Source: Geosporobacter ferrireducens
GTDB taxonomy: Bacteria; Bacillota; Clostridia; Peptostreptococcales; Thermotaleaceae
Direction: 5' to 3'
Assembly (NCBI RefSeq): GCF_001750685.1
Contig: NZ_CP017269.1
Span: 1,302,001-1,366,000, forward strand
Length of the DNA stretch: 64,000 nucleotides
The notes under the pieces were generated by a model that was not told the origin of the DNA, did not search any database, and worked only from the letters and a program-made list of their open reading frames with translations. Positions 1 to 6,990 of this stretch are shown here, piece after piece (positions within the stretch are counted from its first letter, which is position 1; each line of letters starts with the position of its first letter). Position numbers and translations under genes: made by a program.

Positions 1-379
1 AGTGTTCAATTTCTAAAATTTTTGCAGCTTCTTTTACCTTTTCATCAATAACATCCTTTGGCAGCTTTCTTAGCTGAAGACCAAAAGCCATGTTGTCATA
101 TACACTCATATGTGGATATAACGCGTAGTTTTGAAACACCATAGCAATATCTCGATCCTTTGCCGATACATCGTTCACCAAACGGTCTCCGATATATAGT
201 TCCCCTTCCGATATGTCCTCCAACCCAGCCACCATTCTCAGAGTTGTTGTTTTTCCACAACCTGATGGTCCAACTAGAACAATGAACTCTTTGTCTTCAA
301 TTTCCATATTGAAGTCTTTTACCGCCTGTACATTTCCCGGATAGATTTTTTTAATGCTTTTTAAGATTACCTTAGCCAT
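1..379 (-). CDS. Sugar ABC transporter ATP-binding protein (MsmK/UgpC type), partial
   Basis: The C-terminal part lies beyond the left edge; 126 residues are visible. The ATG at 379 follows a purine-rich GGGGGGAG ribosome binding site. The protein starts [11 protein letters not shown]. It has a Walker A motif GPSGCGKTT at residues 37-45 and a Q-loop region [10 protein letters not shown] at 81-90, both characteristic of the MsmK/UgpC/MalK family of cytoplasmic ATPases that energise sugar ABC importers. These ATPases often serve several transporters and sit away from the permeases. The operon at 45.8-49.3 kb has an SBP and two permeases but no ATPase, so this could power it; that link is inference. 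Signature, Walker B and the regulatory C-terminal domain are not visible. Confidence 0.93.
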   Translation of the reverse strand, partial: MAKVILKSIKKIYPGNVQAVKDFNMEIEDKEFIVLVGPSGCGKTTTLRMVAGLEDISEGELYIGDRLVNDVSAKDRDIAMVFQNYALYPHMSVYDNMAFGLQLRKLPKDVIDEKVKEAAKILEIEH

Positions 380-488
380 ATTTCTCTCCCCCCAGCATTC
401 TTTTATCCCAAGTATATAGGAAGGAAAGAAGAAATTCCATTGTGAGAATTCACAAAAAAATCATTGGAATTTTGTATGTGTATGGCTG

Positions 489-520
489 TAAAAAGTAAAA
501 TCCAAAGCAATGCTCTGGAT
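489..520 (-). terminator. Rho-independent terminator of the DUF255 gene
   Basis: On the minus strand the arms ATCCAGAGC (520-512) and GCTTTGGAT (508-500) form a 9-bp stem (one G-T pair) with a 3-nt loop. It is followed by the T-rich stretch TTTACTTTTT. It lies directly after the stop codon at 527-529. Confidence 0.75.
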
Positions 521-526
521 CTTATC

Positions 527-2458
527 TCACATCATCTTTTGCCTTTGTACAATCAACTTCTTGAATACCTCTAAATCTGCAGTAGGCTCCTGGCAAGCAA
601 AGTTTTCACAAATATAGGCAGTAGCTTTGTTCTCAATCATACCTTGCTTTACTGCAAAAGGTACCAATCTATACAGTTCTTCGCTGTCATCATTCAACAC
701 TACAGTAGTAAAGGGTAGGAAATGTCGGTGAATTTCTGCCAGCATGGCCTTTGTATCTTCGCTATCTCTCCCTCCAACTATCACAATCTCTTTGGGAGCC
801 ATATTGGCAAATAAGAAAGCCATCATAAAATGTGTAAAGGCGTTTGGATTCTCCTTTACATTTCCTCCAAAGGTATGGAACTGCTGCATTGCCTTTTCTT
901 CCAACACCTTATTTCCTGTCATTCGCGCAAGTCTAAGCAAATTCAAAGCTGCAACAGAGTTGCCGGAAGGGGTTGGTCCATCGTAGACTTCCTTTGGCCT
1001 GGCAATCAGTCTCTCACTATCCTTCCCATAGAGATAGAATCCGCCCGCTTCTTCATCCCAGAAATAATAGACCATATCCTGGGCTAATCCAAGGGCCTTT
1101 TCCAAATAGACAGTTTCAAAGGTTGTTTCATACAGTTCAATCAATCCCCACATGAGAAATGCATAATCATCAATATATGCCAGATGGGCTGCATCTCCAT
1201 CACGGTATCTGGCCAGCAATCTGCCATCTTCTTTTACAAGCTTGTTCATGATAAAGCCTGCAGCCTTCTTTGCAGCATGGATATAAGCAATATTATCCAG
1301 AACCCTTCCAGCCAATGCGGTGGCTGCAATCATTAAGCCATTCCATGAAGTTAAAATTTTGTCATCTTTAAAAGGGTGTATTCTTTTTTCCCTATAGTGA
1401 TATAACTTTTCTCTCCCCACATTTAATTGTTCCCTTAGTTTTTGATCCTTTTCCAGATGCTCCAGGGCAACATGGATCAGATTCGGTACGCTCTTTCCCT
1501 CAAAATTTCCGCCATGCCTAATGTCATAGTATTTACAGAAACGCGGGCCCTCTTCCTCTCCCAAGACTTCTTTTACTTCTTCCACATCAAAGACATAGAA
1601 CTTTCCTTCTTCTCCTTCGGAGTCAGCATCTTCAGCAGAATAAAATCCGCCTTCAACAGGAGTCATATCCCTCAAAATATACGTCAATATCTTTTCCGCG
1701 ACCTCTGCATACCGATAGTTTCCTGTAACTTGGAAAGCCTCTAGATAAGCAATAATAAGCAGTGCATTATCGTAAAGCATTTTCTCAAAGTGGGGCACCA
1801 GCCATTCCCGGTCTACAGAATAGCGGGCAAACCCAAAACCAATATGATCAAAAATACCCCCTTTATACATACTGTCTAATGTCTTTTCAACCATAACCAA
1901 TCCATCTTCATTGCCAGTAGCCGTATAGTATCTCAACAAGTAGGACAGATTATGAGGAGTAGGGAATTTGGGCGCTTTTCCAAAGCCTCCATAGGCATGG
2001 TCAAAGAAATGCTTTAAGTCGCTAAAGGTGTTATGTAAGATGTCTTTTGAAAGCTCTGCCTTATTGCTTGCTAAGATAGAGGCTTCCACAGCTTCCATGA
2101 TCTGCTCGCCGGATTTCTCCAGCTCATCTCTTCTTCGGCTCCATAGATCTTCTATGCGATTTAATATATCTATGAGCCCAGGATGCCCGGACTTGTTGTG
2201 TTTCGGAAAATAGGTACCTGCATAAAAAGGCTTCTTTTCAGGTGTCATGATAATAGTCAGGGGCCACCCGCCTTGTCCGGTCAAAGCTTGGCAGACGCTC
2301 ATGTAAATGTGGTCAATATCCGGCCGCTCTTCCCGGTCTACTTTGATTGAAATGAAATATTTATTGAGTACTTCTGCAACTTCTTCATCTTCGAAGCTTT
2401 CCCTCTCCATCACATGACACCAATGACAACAAAATTTTACCATGTCAAGAGTATCCAA
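527..2458 (-). CDS. DUF255 thioredoxin-like protein (YyaL family), 3' portion of split gene
   Basis: This is the large downstream part of a gene of the YyaL / spermatogenesis-associated protein 20 family, which has an N-terminal thioredoxin-like DUF255 domain followed by an (alpha/alpha)6-barrel. The visible part keeps the CHWCH redox-like motif near its start, then [14 protein letters not shown] and GGWPL, and the full barrel with [28 protein letters not shown] and [10 protein letters not shown]. The upstream 56 residues are in another frame (2445-2612). A 16-nt insertion just before the CHWCH codons shifts the frame. Translation of this half could restart at ATG 2443-2441, one base after the upstream TGA (TGA-C-ATG), but no strong ribosome binding site precedes it. 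The two halves together have the usual family length of about 690 residues. Either a pseudogene or a coupled two-part gene. Confidence 0.85.
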   Translation of the reverse strand: MDTLDMVKFCCHWCHVMERESFEDEEVAEVLNKYFISIKVDREERPDIDHIYMSVCQALTGQGGWPLTIIMTPEKKPFYAGTYFPKHNKSGHPGLIDILNRIEDLWSRRRDELEKSGEQIMEAVEASILASNKAELSKDILHNTFSDLKHFFDHAYGGFGKAPKFPTPHNLSYLLRYYTATGNEDGLVMVEKTLDSMYKGGIFDHIGFGFARYSVDREWLVPHFEKMLYDNALLIIAYLEAFQVTGNYRYAEVAEKILTYILRDMTPVEGGFYSAEDADSEGEEGKFYVFDVEEVKEVLGEEEGPRFCKYYDIRHGGNFEGKSVPNLIHVALEHLEKDQKLREQLNVGREKLYHYREKRIHPFKDDKILTSWNGLMIAATALAGRVLDNIAYIHAAKKAAGFIMNKLVKEDGRLLARYRDGDAAHLAYIDDYAFLMWGLIELYETTFETVYLEKALGLAQDMVYYFWDEEAGGFYLYGKDSERLIARPKEVYDGPTPSGNSVAALNLLRLARMTGNKVLEEKAMQQFHTFGGNVKENPNAFTHFMMAFLFANMAPKEIVIVGGRDSEDTKAMLAEIHRHFLPFTTVVLNDDSEELYRLVPFAVKQGMIENKATAYICENFACQEPTADLEVFKKLIVQRQKMM

Positions 2459-2612
2459 TAGACAGGAACACAGGTCTGTCTAGTTCTCTTGCCCTAGCAA
2501 AAGCTTCTTCAGACCATGGATACCAATCCACTGGATTATATGCATGTTGTAACAGGTATGGAGATTTTTCATCGACCAATCTGTTTGCTGTTTTATGCAT
2601 AGTTTTTGACAT
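2445..2612 (-). pseudogene. DUF255 (YyaL family) N-terminal portion, ends at frameshift
   Basis: This is the N-terminal 55 residues of the same YyaL-type protein, starting [20 protein letters not shown] and containing [14 protein letters not shown] and FLSIGYS, the segment that normally runs directly into (S/A/T)CHWCHVM. The ATG at 2612 is preferred because GAAGGTGATATA precedes it; the open frame extends 6 codons further upstream without a better site. The frame ends with TGA at 2447-2445. The continuation is intact in the next frame, so this is a split gene rather than an independent small protein. The same N-terminus occurs again at 5659-5829. Confidence 0.85.
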
Positions 2613-2733
2613 TATATCACCTTCCTTCATCTGTTTTCATTAGTTTGCTATACTGTCAAATTTCCTATTCGTGAAACGAAAAAAGAGCGGAGATTCTCCA
2701 CTCTTTTGGTATTACATTTGTGACGTGATTTAG

Positions 2734-2983
2734 GAATGATGCGACATATTGGTGGAGTGTGGACCTATGTGTCCACCCGTTAATTTTGCCGTCTCTTTGG
2801 GCAGACACACAGGTCTGCCCCTACCGCTATCCTTATGTTGGAGACAATGTAGGGGAGCACAGTGTGCGCCCGCTAATGATATGCATCGGGAGAACAATGT
2901 TCTCCCCTACAGGAAATAACAGCCTGTCGGTATGTGATGCATGGAACACTCCCTGTGGTGTTCCCCTGTATGTCGCATCATTC
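2734..2983. mobile_element. MITE-like element with 15-bp inverted termini and internal hairpins
   Basis: The ends are perfect inverted repeats: GAATGATGCGACATA at 2734-2748 and its complement at 2969-2983. The 250-bp interior is a string of short palindromes. These include GTGGAC...GTCCAC (about 2759-2776), GGGCAGAC...GTCTGCCC (about 2800-2822), GGGAGAACAATGTTCTCCC (about 2889-2907) and GGAACAC...GTGTTCC (about 2943-2964). There is no credible coding sequence. This looks like a non-autonomous, hairpin-rich repeat. Only one copy is in this window, so mobility is inferred from structure. Confidence 0.6.
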
Positions 2984-3286
2984 TACGAATACGCAATAAT
3001 CAAATATTATCTTTTTATAGTTTATACCATATTATAAAAAACCTTCTCAAAGCATTGCTACGAGAGGGTCAGTTTTCTATAAGAATTGAAGTTAATAGGT
3101 TACATGTCATCAATGACAAGTGCCCTTAACTATAACCAACGCTAGGAATACCCAATAGATAAAAAGGATAGCAGCATCTTTACTTACTATCCTTTGAGTC
3201 TGACATTTTATTATATTGTTCAGATGCTTTTTCTGTACGTTTATAATCTGCAAAATTCGCCCCATCTGGTTAAGAATAGACAGTAG
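2984..3286. other. Intergenic region, contains minus-strand hairpin 3163-3195
   Basis: No gene is recognised. Arms AAAGGATAG (3163-3171) and CTATCCTTT (3187-3195) form a hairpin. On the minus strand it is followed by TTTTTATC, so it is a plausible terminator for the operon ending at 3287. A 29-codon open stretch on the minus strand between the operon and the hairpin resembles the tail of a gene but was not recognised. Confidence 0.5.
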
Positions 3287-3652
3287 TTAGTAAGCCAAAG
3301 CCAATTTTTCTACTGCCTGATCCAAATTGTCTACAAAGAAAATATCATTGCCTTTGTTACACTCATGAATAAAATCATGCAAAGGCTTGCTTGTGTACTT
3401 AGAAAAGTCACCGATAATAGCCAGCTTGGTACGGTAATTTATAAATTTTTGCAGAACTTCCCCGGCAATACCGCTTCTAAGTCTGAAGAACTCTTCACTT
3501 ATGGCCTTTTTATCTAATACAATTCTGCTGCAGTCTTTTTCATATTTTACCGTCATCATAAGGTCGAGAGCAGATTGTGAATCATTTATTAAAATATCTT
3601 CGCTCTCAATATATACAATGGAATTGTTTTTCCCTAAAATAGTGTATTTCAT
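3287..3652 (-). CDS. DUF4180 domain protein
   Basis: A 121-residue cytoplasmic protein matching the DUF4180 family along its length. Visible hallmarks are the opening MKYTILGKN, SALDLMMTVKYE, the ISEEFFRLRSGIAGEVLQKF block and FSKYTSKPLHDFIHE. The molecular function of DUF4180 is not established to my knowledge. It is the third gene of an operon with a PadR regulator that carries its own C-terminal DUF4180 domain and an alpha/beta hydrolase. The start at 3652 follows GGGGGCACTTAAAGA. It may be the partner or sensory homologue of the regulator; that is inference. Confidence 0.85.
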   Translation of the reverse strand: MKYTILGKNNSIVYIESEDILINDSQSALDLMMTVKYEKDCSRIVLDKKAISEEFFRLRSGIAGEVLQKFINYRTKLAIIGDFSKYTSKPLHDFIHECNKGNDIFFVDNLDQAVEKLALAY

Positions 3653-3670
3653 TCTTTAAGTGCCCCCTTC

Positions 3671-4510
3671 TCACTTTATTTGTTCAAATATTGTATCAGT
3701 AAGATCTATTAAACTGTGCCCTCCTTCAGGCAAAATGTTGATTCTAGCACTTGGAACAAGTTTTTTCATTCTGTCAGCAGTCTCCATAGAATGCAGCATT
3801 ATATCTTTTGCCCCAACAAATAAGAACACCGGCATAGTTAGACGCCTCAACTCTTCATCTCTAAAAATCGGTATAGGCTCTTTCCTTATATTGAAATTTT
3901 TCCCTATTAATATTTGAAATTTTAATATTATTTCAGGCATATCAACATTACCGTTAATAATTTTGAACAACCTTCTTATACCCTTTTCACCAAGAAGCAT
4001 ATGAAACAATGCTGTAAATATAATTTTTTTATTTTGAGCGCCTATGCCAGCTGGACATAATAAAACTAATTTATCTATTTTGTCCGGATACCTTATAGCA
4101 AATTTAGCCGCCAGCCAAGCACCTAAAGAGGCTCCTATCACAACTGCCTTGCTTATTGACAGCCCGTTGAATACGTCATATAGCCAGTCATCAAAATCCG
4201 ATGTGGTAAATGGAAGCTGTCTCTCATCACTTCTCCCTGGTTCACCTGGCAAGTCAAGGGCATATACCCGGTATTTTTGATAATACTTTAAAATATCGCT
4301 TACCCACATAATTGAATTCATACTGCTTCCATGCAGCAATACCATGGGTGGTGCGGAAATATCCCCGGCAGCTATACAAAATGTGTTGCCATGACGGGTG
4401 TTTATATTTAACCTTTCATATGGTATTGTCAGTTTTTCAAGAAGCATATCAGAATATTTAAGTACTTCATCCCTGCCTTGCTGTGTTTTGAATGCTTTTT
4501 TATTTTTCAT
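3671..4510 (-). CDS. Alpha/beta hydrolase
   Basis: A 279-residue soluble alpha/beta-hydrolase fold protein. Visible features are the oxyanion-hole HGSS at 60-63, the nucleophile elbow GASLG at 126-130 (Ser128), the acid Asp236 in GAKD and the catalytic His265 in GGHS. No signal peptide is present, so it acts in the cytoplasm. The substrate cannot be read from the sequence; esterases, C-C hydrolases and haloperoxidase-like enzymes share this pattern. Its ATG at 4510 follows the TAA of the PadR gene with no gap (TAAATG), and GGGGG lies 7 nt upstream, so the two are translationally linked. Confidence 0.9.
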   Translation of the reverse strand: MKNKKAFKTQQGRDEVLKYSDMLLEKLTIPYERLNINTRHGNTFCIAAGDISAPPMVLLHGSSMNSIMWVSDILKYYQKYRVYALDLPGEPGRSDERQLPFTTSDFDDWLYDVFNGLSISKAVVIGASLGAWLAAKFAIRYPDKIDKLVLLCPAGIGAQNKKIIFTALFHMLLGEKGIRRLFKIINGNVDMPEIILKFQILIGKNFNIRKEPIPIFRDEELRRLTMPVFLFVGAKDIMLHSMETADRMKKLVPSARINILPEGGHSLIDLTDTIFEQIK

Positions 4511-5497
4511 TTAAAATTCCCCCTTTTGCTTTAAGCTCCAAAACCATTTTTCTGCATCTGCAATATTTATAAACAATCTAAGAACATCATGTTTTCTGCT
4601 TTCAGCAATTGAATCTCCAAATTCACTTTTCAAGTTACTCATATCTTTGATAACAATTGCAGATTTAATATGATACATCGTAAATTTTTGAAGCAAAGTT
4701 CCAACTAATCCTTTTTTTGGTTCCAGAAAGTCCTTAGAAAGTGCTTCAATATCAAACAAGACAAACTGCGTATTGTTTTCTGCTAATGCAGTAATGATGT
4801 CTAAAATATTTCTTTCTGTTTCAAGTTTAGTTTCTGAATCATTAAAATGAACATAACTTATTCCATGATTGTTGTTTACGGTATACTTCATTATTCTGTC
4901 GCTTTTTTCTTTCTTATCGTTCACTTTCATATTTGCATTTTCTGTCACATCGTTTTTATTAGGAATATTAGCAATAGCTCTTCGCAGGTCTTGAATCCAT
5001 CCCAGTTCATTTTCATGTGTTCTTCGAATATTATCGTTAATGAAGCTCCATATTTTTGTTTCCAAAACAGTTCTATCTGACAAAAAATTTGAATCCTGTT
5101 TATTGGTTTGCCACATTAACAACTGCATTTTAACTTGACTTTCATATCCATCAATTAATTTATTCAATTCATTGGTATTGAGTTGTTTTGAACATGCAAG
5201 CTGAACCAGGAAAGGCTTTTTAATTTCACTGGGTTCAACTGGAGAAAGAACCCATTCTTTTAAAGCAGCAAGTCCTTCACTAGTTATTGTATAGATTTTT
5301 TTTGTAGGAGAACTTTCTTGATACTTAACTTCATTAGTTACCAAACCTTTATCAAGTAACTCTGTTAGTGATTTGTATATTTGATTATTATTTCCTGACC
5401 AATGCATAAAAGCAGAGTCTTGAATAATCTTTTTTAAATCGTATCCTGCCATTGACTTGTAGCTTAGTATTCCTAAAATTGCAAAATTAATTGACAT
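4511..5497 (-). CDS. PadR-family regulator with C-terminal DUF4180 domain
   Basis: A 328-residue fusion. Residues 1-180 are a PadR-type winged helix (ILGILSYKSMAGYDLKK, then YKSLTELLDKGLV and KKIYTIT) with the C-terminal helical dimerisation part. Residues 203-325 are a DUF4180 domain starting MKYTVNNN and containing KGLVGTLLQKF, similar to the free DUF4180 protein at 3287-3652. PadR proteins usually repress their own operon and are released by a ligand; a fused domain would be the natural ligand sensor. The start has ATGGAGGTTGAGAT upstream. A perfect palindrome with the PadR consensus lies in its promoter (5515-5550). Confidence 0.9.
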   Translation of the reverse strand: MSINFAILGILSYKSMAGYDLKKIIQDSAFMHWSGNNNQIYKSLTELLDKGLVTNEVKYQESSPTKKIYTITSEGLAALKEWVLSPVEPSEIKKPFLVQLACSKQLNTNELNKLIDGYESQVKMQLLMWQTNKQDSNFLSDRTVLETKIWSFINDNIRRTHENELGWIQDLRRAIANIPNKNDVTENANMKVNDKKEKSDRIMKYTVNNNHGISYVHFNDSETKLETERNILDIITALAENNTQFVLFDIEALSKDFLEPKKGLVGTLLQKFTMYHIKSAIVIKDMSNLKSEFGDSIAESRKHDVLRLFINIADAEKWFWSLKQKGEF

Positions 5498-5514
5498 ATC
5501 TCAACCTCCATATA

Positions 5515-5550
5515 TTAATATCATATGTTAATAGTAACATATGATATTAA
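5515..5550. promoter_or_regulatory. PadR operator palindrome
   Basis: Two perfect 16-bp arms (TTAATATCATATGTTA at 5515-5530 and its complement at 5535-5550) flank a 4-bp spacer. The centre reads ATGT-N8-ACAT, the published PadR-family operator consensus. It lies 18 bp upstream of the PadR-DUF4180 start codon, which supports autoregulation. Confidence 0.85.
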
Positions 5551-5658
5551 TAGAGTCAAGGCTAATTTACCAAAGCTCCCAGTAGTTATGTTGGCGCGTA
5601 GTAATTCTAATCCATTATATAAAAAATAACTTGATAAACACTACCTAGTAAGCCTTTG

Positions 5659-5829
5659 TCAGGTTATTTTAATTATTCTATTCGAAAGAAATATAGGCTT
5701 ATCCTCATTTTTAGCCTTGTCAAACGCTTCATTGCTCCATGCAAACCAATCTACAGGATTGTAAGCATGTTGCAATAAATAAGAGCTCTTTTCGTTTATC
5801 AATCGATTGGGTATTTTATTATTAGGCAT
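5659..5829 (-). pseudogene. Truncated second copy of DUF255 (YyaL) N-terminus
   Basis: The translation [19 protein letters not shown]...[11 protein letters not shown]...IFLS is clearly homologous to the N-terminus of the DUF255 gene at 2445-2612. Similarity ends after IFLS, at the point where the other copy reads IGYS before its frameshift, and the frame stops 7 codons later. The ribosome binding sites also match (TGAAGGAAAGTGATAAT versus TGAAGGAAGGTGATATA), so the copied unit included the 5' untranslated end. No thioredoxin motif or barrel follows, so this is a remnant. Confidence 0.85.
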
Positions 5830-5877
5830 ATTATCACTTTCCTTCAAATTGTATTTTTAGTATTATTCCCTAAATAA

Positions 5878-5918
5878 AAAAGATTACCATAAGAATAGCA
5901 CTCTTGTAGTAATCTTTT
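5878..5918 (-). terminator. Terminator-like hairpin after GNAT remnant
   Basis: The arms AAAAGATTAC (5878-5887) and GTAATCTTTT (5909-5918) are perfectly complementary. On the minus strand the stem is followed by TTTTTTATTT. Confidence 0.65.
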
Positions 5919-5939
5919 ACCTATGTTCAATTTTAATTT

Positions 5940-6185
5940 CTATGTTATCCTATCCGTTCTCGTATATGTAATTGATTTTGCTACTGTTTTATATAATTCA
6001 TTCTGTTCTTCAACAGCAAAAAAGGTTTTGGATTCTCCCCGTCTTTTTGCTTCTGCAGCTGCCGTATCCATGGCATAAACACCATAAGGTTCATATTTCA
6101 CAACATCTTCTTTTGACAGATAATCATACAAATCCTTACCATTCACTTCTTAAAAAGACCTTATAATTAATCTCTCTGTTTCAAT
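5940..6185 (-). pseudogene. GNAT acetyltransferase (RimJ/RimL type) remnant with in-frame stop
   Basis: Reading from 6185 on the minus strand gives I-ETERLIIRSF-stop-EVNGKDLYDYLSKEDVVKYEP, the usual beginning of RimJ/RimL-like N-acetyltransferases (ETERL.IR, then VVKYEPYG and FFAV). The position expected to be the ATG is ATT (6185-6183). A TAA stop sits at 6152-6150 in a normally continuous region. The frame closes at 5940 after about 80 residues, before the acetyl-CoA binding motif. Family members are usually 170-190 residues. The gene is dead. Confidence 0.75.
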
Positions 6186-6210
6186 GTTTATTTAAATACC
6201 TATGCCCTGT

Positions 6211-6963
6211 CTAAAATCCCTGTTTTTCTAACCACTCGGATAACCTTTCCTCACGAGATGATTTTTTCTTTTCGCCTCTATCATATTTTCCCAAGTTCAG
6301 TTCATCATGGATATTTCCATCCATAAGGAATATCACACGGTCTGCTCTGGCTGCCACTTTCGCATCATGGGTAACAATAATGACGGTCGTACCTTCTCTA
6401 TTTACGTTGTTGATGATATCCATCACTTCTTTTGTCGTACTACTGTTTAGCGATCCGGTAGGTTCATCCCCAAATAAAATATCCGGCTGATTAATTAATG
6501 CCCTGCAGATAGATGCACGTTGCAACTGCCCGCCTGAAACATTTTTAATATCATGATCCGCTACACTGACGATTCCTGTCTTTACCATTAGCGCATCTGC
6601 ATTTTGATTTACCTGTTCTCTGGACAGGGTACCAGACTTAAACCCCGGAAGTACAATATTATCCCGGATAGATAAATTTTTTAAAAGATAGGAGTGCTGA
6701 AAAATAAATCCCATCTGCTTTAGCCTTACTTCACTCATCTTTTCATCATCCAGACTGGATATATCTTGACCGTAAAGCAACACATTGCCAGAATTGGGTC
6801 TATCCATTCCGCTTATACTATATAGCAATGTGGATTTTCCAGAGCCGGACTGTCCCATGATTGCGATGAACTCGCCCTCATATACCTTAAAATTGATATC
6901 ACTTAACACCTTTGTATCTTTAAAGCTTTTATATAAATTTCGCACATCTAGTATTGTTTTCAC
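6211..6963 (-). CDS. ABC transporter ATP-binding protein, MacB/LolD type
   Basis: A 250-residue cytoplasmic ATPase with Walker A GQSGSGKST, Q-loop FIFQHSYLL, signature VSGGQLQRA and Walker B ILFGDEPTGSL. These are hallmarks of the MacB/LolD/BceA subclass that pairs with FtsX-like permeases. The C-terminus carries a charged tail rich in Lys and Arg. The start is a GTG at 6963, chosen because AGGAGG lies 6 nt before it; no in-frame ATG is near. It is the last gene of the operon TetR-MFS-FtsX permease-ATPase and almost certainly works with the permease at 6991-9339. Confidence 0.92.
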   Translation of the reverse strand: MKTILDVRNLYKSFKDTKVLSDINFKVYEGEFIAIMGQSGSGKSTLLYSISGMDRPNSGNVLLYGQDISSLDDEKMSEVRLKQMGFIFQHSYLLKNLSIRDNIVLPGFKSGTLSREQVNQNADALMVKTGIVSVADHDIKNVSGGQLQRASICRALINQPDILFGDEPTGSLNSSTTKEVMDIINNVNREGTTVIIVTHDAKVAARADRVIFLMDGNIHDELNLGKYDRGEKKKSSREERLSEWLEKQGF

Positions 6964-6990
6964 ATAGCACCTCCTTAATTTACCAATTCA

